The notes beneath the pieces were generated by a model that searched no databases, had not been told where the DNA came from, and worked only from the letters and a program-made list of their open reading frames with translations. This document shows positions 7,733-14,983 of a stretch of 20,871 nucleotides of DNA, piece by piece. Origin of the DNA: Acidimicrobiia bacterium (lineage in GTDB: Bacteria > Actinomycetota > Acidimicrobiia > Spongiisociales > SHLN01). The stretch covers positions 1 to 20,871 of the forward strand of contig JAUXJL010000004.1 in assembly GCA_030624805.1 (NCBI GenBank). Direction: 5' to 3'. Numbering within the stretch: position 1 is the first letter of the stretch; each line of letters begins with the position of its first letter. A program made the translations under genes and the position numbers.

Positions 7733-8616
7733 TGGCAGTGCTGGAACAGGATGTAGAGGACTACCTGGCCTCGCTGGCAAGCGAGCGCGGTCTTTCCCGC
7801 CACACGGTGGCCGCCTACCGGCGCGATCTGGCCCAATACCTGGCGTTTCTCAACGGGGGAAACCCCAGCTCCTCCCGGGTGGCGGGTTTCGTCCAATCGC
7901 TCAATGCCCGCGGTCTGGCCGCTAGTTCGGTGGCCCGCAAGACGGCGGCGGTGCGGGGGCTCCACCGCTTCCAGGTGGCCGAGGGAATCGCCGAAGATGA
8001 TCCAACCGTGCTCGTCGACACTGCCAAGCGGCCCAGGCCACTCCCAAAGGCCCTAACCCTCGACGAGGTGCTGGCCCTCCTCGAAACGCCAGACTCCACC
8101 ACGTCCGCCGGGCGGCGTGATCGGGCGATTCTCGAGTTCCTGTATGCATCTGGAGCCCGCGTCTCCGAGGCGGCCGGGCTCGACCTCGAGGACGTCGATC
8201 TAGAGTCGGGAACTGCCATCGTCACCGGAAAAGGCAACAAGCAGCGGCTCGTTCCGCTGGGAACATACGCGGTATCCGCGATCGAGAACTACCTCCCCGA
8301 CCGTCTGAGTTTCCGAACGGCGGGACGAGATTCTGGCGCTCTGTTCCTAAACATCAGGGGCGGGCGGCTCAGCCGACAAGGTCTATGGGGCATCGTGCGA
8401 AAAGCCGGGGAGCTGGCCGGCATTCCTCTCGACCGGGTGTCGCCCCACGTGTTGCGCCACTCGGCGGCCACCCACATGGTGGAACGGGGCGCCGACCTCC
8501 GGTCCGTCCAACAACTGCTCGGCCACGCTACAATTACCACCACACAGGTGTATACACGGGTGACCCCACAACATTTGCTCGAGGTATACGTTACGTCTCA
8601 TCCACGAAGTAGATGA
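7732..8616 (+). CDS. xerD: Site-specific tyrosine recombinase XerD-type
   Basis: Tyrosine recombinase of the pair that resolves chromosome dimers at dif during division. The 294-aa protein has an N-terminal SAM-like core-binding domain (1–95) and a C-terminal catalytic domain with all six catalytic residues: Arg143 (GARVSE), Lys167 (TGKGNKQR), His239 and Arg242 (HVLRH), His265 (LLGHA) and nucleophile Tyr274. Each is exactly five below the E. coli XerD position. XerC is the alternative, but its place after the NUDIX gene matches Rv1701, annotated xerD. ATG 7732 shares one base with the ald stop; TTG 7729 is a less likely start. The phage integrase signature is explained by this chromosomal role; I see no att site. 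Confidence 0.9.
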   Translation: MAVLEQDVEDYLASLASERGLSRHTVAAYRRDLAQYLAFLNGGNPSSSRVAGFVQSLNARGLAASSVARKTAAVRGLHRFQVAEGIAEDDPTVLVDTAKRPRPLPKALTLDEVLALLETPDSTTSAGRRDRAILEFLYASGARVSEAAGLDLEDVDLESGTAIVTGKGNKQRLVPLGTYAVSAIENYLPDRLSFRTAGRDSGALFLNIRGGRLSRQGLWGIVRKAGELAGIPLDRVSPHVLRHSAATHMVERGADLRSVQQLLGHATITTTQVYTRVTPQHLLEVYVTSHPRSR

Positions 8617-8628
8617 TGGGAAAGCGCA

Positions 8629-8979
8629 ATGACGATCGACATCGATAATGCACGCAAGGTCTTGCACGATGAGCGAGACAAGCTGGTCAAGCAGCTCGCC
8701 GAGCTCGGTTCGGACGAGAACGGCGACCTGCGCCCGGACCTCGACTTCGGAGAAGGTTTCGCCGATGCGGCCGCCGTTACTTCGGAACGCACCGAAGTGA
8801 TCGGTATCGTCGAAACGCTCAAGCATCAGCTCGACGACGTCAACGCCGCCGTCGACAAACTGGATGACGGCAGCTACGGCACATGTCACTCGTGTGGCAA
8901 GCAGATCGGAGCAGCCCGAATGGAGGCCCGGCCCTTCTCCCTCTATTGCGTGGACTGCAAGACTCGCCGCTCGGCCTGA
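8629..8979 (+). CDS. DksA/TraR-family C4 zinc-finger protein
   Basis: A 116-aa protein with an N-terminal helical hairpin (about 5–78), whose tip holds FADAAAVTSERTE, and a C-terminal four-cysteine zinc finger (Cys86, Cys89, Cys107, Cys110) in GTCHSCGKQIG…YCVDCKTRR. Family members enter the RNA polymerase secondary channel and alter initiation, with ppGpp in the case of DksA. The tip carries acidic residues in roughly the place of DksA's two Asp, so polymerase binding is plausible but inferred. It lies 12 bp after xerD with GGGAAAG as a weak ribosome site. The next gene starts 8 bp beyond its stop codon. The general role in actinobacteria is poorly known. Confidence 0.85.
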   Translation: MTIDIDNARKVLHDERDKLVKQLAELGSDENGDLRPDLDFGEGFADAAAVTSERTEVIGIVETLKHQLDDVNAAVDKLDDGSYGTCHSCGKQIGAARMEARPFSLYCVDCKTRRSA

Positions 8980-8986
8980 TTGCCGC

Positions 8987-9610
8987 TTGTTCACATTCAC
9001 CGACAACAGCTTCATCGAGGCTGGAGTTGTCATACTCATTCTGATCCCTTCGATCATCGTTCATGAGGTGTCACACGGCCTCGTCGCCGACCGGCTGGGC
9101 GATCCAACCGCTCGTAACGCCGGTCGCCTCACGCTCAACCCGAAACCGCACATCGATCCGTTCGGGTCGATCCTGCTTCCGGCCTTGCTGGCGCTGGCCA
9201 ATGCACCGATCTTCGGCTGGGCCAAGCCGGTGCCGGTGCAACCCGGCCATTTCGAGAACCCGACCGCCCACATGGCAATCACGGCCGTTGCCGGTCCGGT
9301 TTCCAATATCGTGCTGGCCACCCTGCTGGCCCGGTTGGTCTACCCGGCGCTCAGTGGTGTGCCGGAAGAAATAGTGTTGTGGCTCATTTTCATCAATCTT
9401 CTGTTGGCCGTGTTCAACATGCTTCCGATCCCGCCCCTGGACGGCAGTCGACTGCTGCCGCTCGTTTTGCCAAGCCGGGGACGAGAGGCCTATCGCCAAT
9501 TTGAGCAGTTTGGCTTTCTCGTCCTCTTCGCCCTTCTCTTTATCTTCGACGGTGCCCTCGGTTTCATGTCCGACTGGGCGATCTGGATGCTCGAGATCGT
9601 GATCCCGTGA
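8987..9610 (+). CDS. M50 family (site-2-type) zinc metalloprotease, integral membrane
   Basis: A 207-aa membrane protein of the compact M50 type that cleaves within transmembrane segments. The first helix carries the zinc site HEVSH (26–30), and a later helix holds the third ligand in NMLPIPPLDG (Asp152). RLTLNPKPHIDPFGSILLPA and FGWAKPVPV are also typical of this family. There is no PDZ domain, unlike RseP. The frame is open back into dksA, but TTG 8987 is the first start after the previous stop and leads directly into the first helix (FTFTDNSFIEAGVVILILIP). No clear Shine-Dalgarno is present, so translation is probably coupled. The substrate is unknown. Confidence 0.88.
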   Translation: MFTFTDNSFIEAGVVILILIPSIIVHEVSHGLVADRLGDPTARNAGRLTLNPKPHIDPFGSILLPALLALANAPIFGWAKPVPVQPGHFENPTAHMAITAVAGPVSNIVLATLLARLVYPALSGVPEEIVLWLIFINLLLAVFNMLPIPPLDGSRLLPLVLPSRGREAYRQFEQFGFLVLFALLFIFDGALGFMSDWAIWMLEIVIP

Positions 9611-10143
9611 GCAGTCACCCGTTCACCCCGTCACATACATTTCACCTCATGCGACGCGCAGTCGGCTCGGTACGGGCCCAGCCGTTGACGCCCCGCGAGG
9701 AAGCCGAAGTGGCCGGCCTGCTGGGTGAGCGACTGGCGGGGTTGTTCTGGCAGCAAGAGCCCATGGATCAGCGGCACGGCATTGACGCGGCTCGCTTGGT
9801 CCTGGCGAGGCGCCCCGGCAGTCACCAGTTGGCTCGGGCTGCCCTCCTACACGACATCGGCAAGCGCCATGCCACCCTTGGTGTCCCGGGTCGGATAGCC
9901 GCCACCCTGTTGGCGATTGCACGGGTGCCGGTCCGGGGCCGGATGCGGGTGTATCTAGAACATGCCGAACGAGGCGCTCGGGAGCTGGAAGCCGCCGGTG
10001 CCGACCCAATCACGGTCGCCTACGCACGCCACCAGGACGGCCTTCGACCCGACGCCATCGAGCCCGGGGCCTGGGCACTTCTCAAGCAAGCCGACGGCGA
10101 AAAGCATCGAGTGGTCCACGCGGCCCAATACGATGGCGGCTGA
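9607..10143 (+). CDS. HD-domain protein, putative phosphohydrolase
   Basis: A 178-aa soluble protein of the metal-dependent HD superfamily, with the first His at His57 (QRHGIDAARLVL), the HD pair His82-Asp83 in LLHDIGKRH, and further candidates in EHAERGARELEAAGADP and YARHQDG. Such domains often hydrolyse nucleotides or cyclic nucleotides; the substrate here cannot be read. The GTG start overlaps the M50 stop (GTGA). An internal ATG at Met15 (MRRAVGSVRAQPLTPREE) matches where relatives I recall usually begin, so the true start could be 9649. The stop is followed after one base by GGAGAG, the ribosome site of scpA. Confidence 0.78.
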   Translation: MSSHPFTPSHTFHLMRRAVGSVRAQPLTPREEAEVAGLLGERLAGLFWQQEPMDQRHGIDAARLVLARRPGSHQLARAALLHDIGKRHATLGVPGRIAATLLAIARVPVRGRMRVYLEHAERGARELEAAGADPITVAYARHQDGLRPDAIEPGAWALLKQADGEKHRVVHAAQYDGG

Positions 10144-10155
10144 TGGAGAGATGCC

Positions 10156-10917
10156 ATGAGCTATGAAGTGAAAACCGCGGTCTTTGAGGGACCGCTCGAC
10201 TTGCTGTTGCAGCTCATCACCCGTCACCAGGTCGACATCACCCACCTCAGCCTGACCGGCCTCGTGACCGAGTATCTCGACCATCTCGATGACATGCGCC
10301 GGCTCGATATGGAGGTAACCAGCGAGTTTCTGCTCATCGCCTCAACCCTCATTCAGCTGAAAGCCCGCTTCCTTCTACCTGAGGAAGCTGACATCGACCT
10401 CGACGAAGAGCTGGCCTTGTTCGAGGAACGCGACCGTCTGCTGGCTCGACTGCTGGCCTGCGCCACCTTCAAGGATGTAGCGGCCGTGCTGGCTCACCGG
10501 CTGGCAGGCCAGGCTCGATACGTGCCGCGGGTGGCCGGCCTCGATATCGATGTCCGGCCTGTAGACCCGGAGGTGCATCTCGGCCTCGGCCCGGCGGCCT
10601 TCGTTCGTCTGGCCGGCCGGGTGCTGAGTCGGGCCGCCGAGCTGGATCTTGACCATCTTGACCTCGACCTCCCCTCGGTCCCGGCTGCCATCGACGACCT
10701 CCGAGCCCGTCTCCGGGCCGAGCTGGAGGGGGATTTCGATGATCTGACCGGCCACCTCACCCGCACAGTTGAAATTGCCGCCTATTTCCTGGCCATGCTC
10801 GAGCTGGCCCGGTGGGGGATCATCGAGGTGAGCCAGCAACACCGCCACGCTCCGATCACGATCCGAAACAGACCTGACGCCGTTCTTGCCGACGGCGCTG
10901 AGAGCGAATGGACCTGA
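10156..10917 (+). CDS. scpA: Segregation and condensation protein A (kleisin)
   Basis: ScpA is the kleisin that bridges SMC heads and, with ScpB, forms the condensin complex that folds and separates the chromosome. The 253-aa protein starts with the family pattern FEGPLDLLLQLI, then DITHLSLTGLVTEYLDHL and TSEFLLIASTLIQLKARFLLPEE, which form the SMC-neck-binding helices. A ScpB-binding linker follows, and then a C-terminal winged helix (about 185–250). ATG 10156 has GGAGAG five bases upstream. scpB begins one base after its stop, so equal synthesis is likely. No smc gene is in the window. Confidence 0.94.
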   Translation: MSYEVKTAVFEGPLDLLLQLITRHQVDITHLSLTGLVTEYLDHLDDMRRLDMEVTSEFLLIASTLIQLKARFLLPEEADIDLDEELALFEERDRLLARLLACATFKDVAAVLAHRLAGQARYVPRVAGLDIDVRPVDPEVHLGLGPAAFVRLAGRVLSRAAELDLDHLDLDLPSVPAAIDDLRARLRAELEGDFDDLTGHLTRTVEIAAYFLAMLELARWGIIEVSQQHRHAPITIRNRPDAVLADGAESEWT

Positions 10918-10918
10918 C

Positions 10919-11512
10919 ATGAATACCCGGTCGATACTGGAAGCCATCTTGTTTGTTGCCGAACGGCCTGTGCCTGCCGCTGAGATGGCGGAGGTTACCG
11001 AGCGGCCTCGCGACGAGATCGACGTCGAGCTCGAATCGATGGCCGCGGACTACGAAGCCCGGGAGGCGGGTATTGTGCTCAAACAGGTTGGTGGTGGGTG
11101 GCGGCTGTTCAGCAACCCGCAAACCCGCCCCTATTTGGAGCAGTTTGCCGCCAGCCCGGCCGCCACCCGCTTGTCCCAGGCAGCCCTCGAGACACTTTCG
11201 GTGGTCGCCTACCGACAGCCCGTTACCAGGAGCCAGGTCAGCGAAATCCGCGGCGTCGACTCGGAGCGGTCGCTCCACACCCTGGAGCGACTCGGCATGG
11301 TGGCTGAAATCGGCACCGCCCCCGGGCCGGGTAGCCCGATCCTGTATGGAACGACCGAGCAGTTCGTGGAGAAGCTGGGCGTCAATGACCTGGCCGAACT
11401 GCCGCCTTTGGCCGACCATGTTCCTCCACCCCAGGTGGTCGAGGCGTTGGAGAAACCGTTCCGACCGGACCCCGGCGATGTCTATGACCTGCGCGACGAG
11501 GACAACTCGTAG
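10919..11512 (+). CDS. scpB: Segregation and condensation protein B
   Basis: ScpB dimers bind the ScpA linker in the SMC-ScpAB condensin. The 197-aa protein has two winged-helix domains: the first includes SILEAILFVAERPVPAAEMAEV and the second includes ALETLSVVAYRQPVTRSQVSEIRGVDS, the family's most conserved stretch. The frame is open upstream to 10886, but ATG 10919 is chosen because it aligns with the normal N-terminus and directly follows the scpA stop. The C-terminus is acidic (YDLRDEDNS) and its last codons contain GAGGA, the probable ribosome site of the next gene. The stop is TAG at 11510–11512. Confidence 0.93.
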   Translation: MNTRSILEAILFVAERPVPAAEMAEVTERPRDEIDVELESMAADYEAREAGIVLKQVGGGWRLFSNPQTRPYLEQFAASPAATRLSQAALETLSVVAYRQPVTRSQVSEIRGVDSERSLHTLERLGMVAEIGTAPGPGSPILYGTTEQFVEKLGVNDLAELPPLADHVPPPQVVEALEKPFRPDPGDVYDLRDEDNS

Positions 11513-12225
11513 AGCGGCTTCAGAAACTCATCGCCCATTCCGGCATCGCCTCGCGCCGGACGGCCGAAGACCTCATCCGGGAGGGGCGGGTGACAGTAGA
11601 TGGCGAGCCCGCCCACCTCGGTCAGAAGATTGACACCGAGACGGCGTGGGTGGAAGTGGACGGGGTGGTGCTTCCTGTCAGGCCCGACCTCGTCTACTAC
11701 CTCCTCTACAAGCCGATCGGGGTCGTCAGCACCACCAACGACCCCCACGGACGAGAGACCGTGAGCCAACTGGTACCGACCGGGACCCGGGTGTATCCGG
11801 TCGGTCGGCTCGATGCAGACAGTGAAGGCCTATTGCTGTTGACCAACGACGGAGCCCTCACCGAACGTGTCACCCATCCCCGCTATGGCGTAAAAAAGAC
11901 CTACCTGGTTGAGGCTGAGGGGTCGGTGGGGTCCAAAGCGATCAGCCGATTGACCGCCGGGGTGGACCTCGACGATGGTCCTGCCCGAGCCGCCACGGCC
12001 CGGATGGTGGACAGCGCCCCGTCGACCTCGCTCGTCGAAGTCACGATGATTGAGGGTCGCAAGCGCGAGGTGCGGCGCATGTTCGACCTGATCGGCCATC
12101 CGGTGCGGCGGCTGGTGCGGGAGGCAATTGGCCCAATTCGCGACCGGAAACTCAAGCCCGGGGAGTGGCGGAAGCTAGACGCAGAGGAGGTACGCTCCCT
12201 CTACGCGGCCGCGGTGGAGAAATGA
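11509..12225 (+). CDS. rluB: Ribosomal pseudouridine synthase RluB/RsuA type, non-canonical start
   Basis: This family isomerises a specific uridine in rRNA to pseudouridine; the actinobacterial member at this locus (Rv1711) is annotated as a large-subunit enzyme. An S4 RNA-binding domain (ERLQKLIAHSGIASRRTAED) precedes the synthase domain with catalytic Asp in VGRLDADSEGLLLLTNDG and the EGRKREVRRMF motif. The frame is open from 11488 but has no ATG, GTG or TTG before GTG 11590, which would remove most of the S4 domain. GAGGA (11498–11502) lies six bases before GTA 11509, giving 238 aa and VERLQKLI as N-terminus, so I place the start there. Alternatives are GTG 11590 with loss of the S4 domain, or a sequencing error. 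The end overlaps aroA by four bases. Confidence 0.88.
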   Translation, partial: VERLQKLIAHSGIASRRTAEDLIREGRVTVDGEPAHLGQKIDTETAWVEVDGVVLPVRPDLVYYLLYKPIGVVSTTNDPHGRETVSQLVPTGTRVYPVGRLDADSEGLLLLTNDGALTERVTHPRYGVKKTYLVEAEGSVGSKAISRLTAGVDLDDGPARAATARMVDSAPSTSLVEVTMIEGRKREVRRMFDLIGHPVRRLVREAIGPIRDRKLKPGEWRKLDAEEVRSLYAAAVEK

Positions 12226-14141
12226 AACGGATACATCCGAGTGGGCCCATCGCGGGGACCGTTCGCCTGCCGGGTTCGAAAAGCATCACCAACCGGGCGT
12301 TGGTGATAGCGGCCCTGGCCTCAGGAACCAGCCGGCTCCACGGTGCGCTGCGGGCCGATGACACAAAAGCCATGATCGACAGCCTCAACCGCCTCGGCGT
12401 CGCCGTCTATTGGGATGAAGGCGACCTGGTGGTTGAGGGCTCGGATGGCCGGCTCGGGACGGGAGACGTTGGGATAGACGTCGGCGGCTCGGGGACGACT
12501 GCCCGCTTCCTCACTGCAGCCGTCACTGTTCGGAGCGGCCAAGTTGTCATCGACGGCAATCGGCGCATGCAGCAGCGTCCGATTGGGGACCTCGTTCGGG
12601 TGCTCGGCCAACTCGGTGCCGCGATTGAGGTCTTGGGAGAGGCGGACCGCCCACCGGTCAAGGTGCACGGCCCGGCCTTGTCGGGCGGCGTCGCCATGCT
12701 CGATGCCTCTCGTTCTAGCCAGTACGCCTCGGCCCTCCTCATGGTGGCGCCCTACGCCGATACCGATATAATCCTCGAGCTCCAAGAACCGGTCGTGTCA
12801 CGCCCGTATATCGATCAGACCATTGAGGTGATGGAGACGTTCGGTGCTCAGGCCGCCTGGGATGGGCCAACCACCCTCACGATCACCACCGGCGGCTATC
12901 AGAGCAGGGACTTCGCCATCGAAGGCGACGCCTCGGCAGCGGCCTACCCACTCGTGGCTGCGGCGGTGTGCGGGGGAACGGTCAAGGTCGGGCCACTCCC
13001 GGAGGGCTCTTTGCAAGCCGACCTCGGGCTGGTGCCCATCCTCGAGCGAATGGGTGCACGGGTAGACCGCCAGGGCGACACCATCGTCCTGACCGGCCAT
13101 CCGAGCAGTCTCAGCGCCGTCACCGAGGACATGAACGCCGCACCCGACGCGGTGGTGGCACTGGCTGTGGCAGCGCTGTTCGCCCGGGGGACAACGAGTC
13201 TCACCAACATTGCCAACCTACGTCTCAAGGAGTCAAACCGGATCGACGCCCTCGTCTCTGAGCTCTCCAAGCTGGGGGCTGAAGTAACTGCCGGCCCCGA
13301 CCACATTTTGATTGCAAGCGACGACCTGCGTCCAGCGGAAATTGACCCCCATAACGACCATCGAATAGCGATGGCCTTTGCCATTGCAGGGTTGCGCATT
13401 CCTGGGGTGGCAATCGGCGATCCGGATTGTGTGGCGAAGACCTGGCCCGAGTACTTCACGATGCTGGAGACGATCGTAACTCCCTTGGTCGTAACCATCG
13501 ACGGTCCGGGCGGCGTCGGCAAGAGCACGGTGAGTGAAGCGCTGGCGGCCCGTTTCAACCTTGGCCATCTCGAGACCGGAGGTATGTATCGAGCAGCCGC
13601 GTTGGCGGTACTGGAGGCCGGACTCGACCTGGAGGACGAGGCGGCGGTGGCTGAGCTCATCGACAATCTCAAGGTTGGCATCGATGATGGTCGGGTGATG
13701 GTGAACGATCGCGATGTGACTGCCGAGGTCCGGACCGAGGCGGTGAGTGCCGCATCGAGCAGGGTGTCGGCTGTGCCTCGAGTGCGCGAGGCGCTGGTCG
13801 AACTGCAGCGCCGCTGGGTGACCAAGAACGGAGGCGGAGTGGTGGTGGAGGGACGAGATATCGGAACGGTCGTGTTTCCTGATAGCCCGGCCAAGGTGTA
13901 TCTAACCGCCTTGCCCGAAGTTAGAGCCGTTCGACGGGTTCGTGACCTCGGCCTAGCCGAGTCCGACATTCCCCGGATAGCAGCCGAGTTGGCGGCCCGC
14001 GATGAACGCGACTCCACGCGGGAGGTCTCCCCACTCCGTCCGGCCGACGACGCTCTGGTGCTCGACACTTCGAGTATGCCCATCGAGGAAGTAATCGACG
14101 CCGTCGCCCGATTTGTCATCAACCGTGCCCCGGGTGAGTAG
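12222..14141 (+). CDS. aroA-cmk: Fused 3-phosphoshikimate 1-carboxyvinyltransferase (EPSP synthase) – cytidylate kinase
   Basis: One 639-aa ORF joins two full enzymes. Residues 1–420 are AroA, which makes EPSP from shikimate-3-phosphate and PEP: Lys20, Ser21 and Arg25 in PGSKSITNRA, GGSGTTARF at 88–96, GNRRMQQRP, LRLKESNRID and NDHRIAMAFAI. Residues 423–639 are Cmk, which phosphorylates CMP and dCMP: P-loop GPGGVGKST (428–436), ETGGMYRA, VEGRDIGTVVFP and ARDERDSTREVSPLRPADDA. Only a few residues (ETIVTPLVV) separate the last AroA helix from the first Cmk strand, and there is no stop or frame change. The ATG overlaps the rluB stop (ATGA). cmk alone stands here in M. tuberculosis (Rv1712). AroA–Cmk fusions are known in betaproteobacteria; I do not recall one in this actinobacterial setting. 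Confidence 0.93.
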   Translation: MKRIHPSGPIAGTVRLPGSKSITNRALVIAALASGTSRLHGALRADDTKAMIDSLNRLGVAVYWDEGDLVVEGSDGRLGTGDVGIDVGGSGTTARFLTAAVTVRSGQVVIDGNRRMQQRPIGDLVRVLGQLGAAIEVLGEADRPPVKVHGPALSGGVAMLDASRSSQYASALLMVAPYADTDIILELQEPVVSRPYIDQTIEVMETFGAQAAWDGPTTLTITTGGYQSRDFAIEGDASAAAYPLVAAAVCGGTVKVGPLPEGSLQADLGLVPILERMGARVDRQGDTIVLTGHPSSLSAVTEDMNAAPDAVVALAVAALFARGTTSLTNIANLRLKESNRIDALVSELSKLGAEVTAGPDHILIASDDLRPAEIDPHNDHRIAMAFAIAGLRIPGVAIGDPDCVAKTWPEYFTMLETIVTPLVVTIDGPGGVGKSTVSEALAARFNLGHLETGGMYRAAALAVLEAGLDLEDEAAVAELIDNLKVGIDDGRVMVNDRDVTAEVRTEAVSAASSRVSAVPRVREALVELQRRWVTKNGGGVVVEGRDIGTVVFPDSPAKVYLTALPEVRAVRRVRDLGLAESDIPRIAAELAARDERDSTREVSPLRPADDALVLDTSSMPIEEVIDAVARFVINRAPGE

Positions 14142-14162
14142 CTGACACCTTCGATCACTGGG

Positions 14163-14174
14163 TAGGTTGCGGGA
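14163..14174 (+). promoter_or_regulatory. Candidate -10 element of a leaderless promoter before the TSUP pseudogene
   Basis: TAGGTT (14163–14168) fits the actinobacterial TANNNT -10 pattern and lies six bases before ATG 14175, with no Shine-Dalgarno. CTGACA (14142–14147) resembles a -35, but the 15-bp spacer is short. The gap from the aroA-cmk stop is 33 bp. Confidence 0.35.
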
Positions 14175-14925
14175 ATGGACCTCACGTATTGGTACATGTT
14201 CCCGATCGCGATCGCCATCGCCACCCTCGCCAATAGCGCCGGCATTGGAGGAGCAACCTTCTTCTCGCCGCTCATGCTCATCGTACTTGGACTCTCTCCC
14301 GAGGTGGCGATTGGTACGGCACTTGCCACCGAGGTCTTTGGATTCGGGTCCGGAGTTGTCGCCCATGCCCGGGCCGGGACTGTCGACTGGTTGGTCGCTC
14401 GCCGGCTCATGGCCGTGGCGGTGCCGGCCGGGATCTTCGGCTCACTCATCGGGGGATCCATTCCTGAAGTTCTATTGAAGTCGGTGCTGGGAGTTGGGCT
14501 GCTGGTGATTGCAGTGGCGTTCATTCGTCACGTGGGCCATGACGAGGAAGATGCCTCGATTGAGCGGGGCGAGGGGATCACTGCCGAATACCAGGACCGG
14601 ACGGTGACGAGCCGCGACGGTGAAGTCTTCAATTACAGGTTGTGCCGTCGCCGTCAAGGACAGGTCGGGGCGGGTGTTGGGGGTGTGTTCGTGGGAATGA
14701 TCTCGACCGGGTTGGGAGAGCTAAACAGCTAACCCTGGTCAAGCGATGCCGGATTCCGACGCGGGTGACAGTCGCTATCTCGGTCGTGGTTGTGGCAGCT
14801 ACCGCCCTGGCAGCTTCGGTTACGCATCTCGTTGACCTGGCGTCGAGCTCGTCTGGCTGTTTGTTGTGGTGGGCATCATCACTCTGCTGGAAGCCTGGCT
14901 CGGGCAGGCGTCAAAATTGTCATGA
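14175..14925 (+). pseudogene. Decayed TSUP (TauE/SafE) family permease
   Basis: The first 178 codons give a good N-terminal TSUP half: helices with NSAGIGGATFFSPLMLIVLGL, VAIGTALATEVFGFGSGVVAHARAGTVDW, a third and fourth helix, a cytosolic loop and GVFVGMISTGLGELN, the start of the second repeat. The frame then stops at TAA 14730–14732. The expected continuation (LVKRCRIPTRVTVAISVVVVAATALAASVTHLVDLAS) is in another frame from about 14739 to 14846, implying one lost base. After that, about 30 residues of the repeat seem to be missing. A last helix, LVWLFVVVGIITLLEAWLG, is in the third frame, ending at TGA 14925. Two separate lesions argue for real decay rather than a sequencing error. Intact members export small sulfur- or carbon-containing anions. 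Confidence 0.75.
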
Positions 14926-14935
14926 ATCCGACAGT

Positions 14936-14941
14936 TAGAAT
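14936..14941 (+). promoter_or_regulatory. Candidate -10 element of the Crp/Fnr regulator gene
   Basis: TAGAAT matches five of six bases of TATAAT. The start of transcription it predicts would be near 14948, inside the palindrome at 14942–14961. TTGTCA (14917–14922) resembles a -35 but is too close (13-bp spacer), so the -35 is uncertain. Confidence 0.4.
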
Positions 14942-14961
14942 GTCGGTGACGCGTCACTGAC
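14942..14961. promoter_or_regulatory. Palindromic operator at the Crp/Fnr regulator promoter
   Basis: GTGACGCGTCAC (14946–14957) is a perfect 12-bp palindrome. It extends to a 20-bp one, GTC-G-GTGACGCGTCAC-T-GAC, with a single mismatched pair. The half-sites GTGA and TCAC are those read by Crp-family proteins, though the usual spacing between them is six rather than four bases. It lies at the predicted transcription start and 22 bp before the regulator's ATG, so binding there would block transcription. Autorepression is the simplest reading. Confidence 0.5.
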
Positions 14962-14983
14962 GTTAAAAGGGGGCATGACGACG

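Noticed and set aside
8548..8557. Perfect palindrome GTGTATACAC, possible operator or recombination site
   Set aside because: It lies in the codons for the conserved TTQVYTRV motif with the XerD nucleophile Tyr, so coding constraint explains it.
7732..8616. Tyrosine recombinase as a sign of an integrated mobile element
   Set aside because: All residues and the gene order match housekeeping XerD; there are no att repeats, tRNA gene or phage genes nearby.
11485..11512. Programmed -1 frameshift making a ScpB–RluB fusion
   Set aside because: The rluB frame is open here, but no slippery heptamer or following hairpin was seen, and a GAGGA ribosome site offers a simpler account.
12944..14524. 526-aa minus-strand open frame opposite aroA-cmk
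   Set aside because: It is low-complexity Ser/Arg/Thr/Pro sequence lying opposite two enzymes with intact motifs, a typical GC-rich shadow frame.
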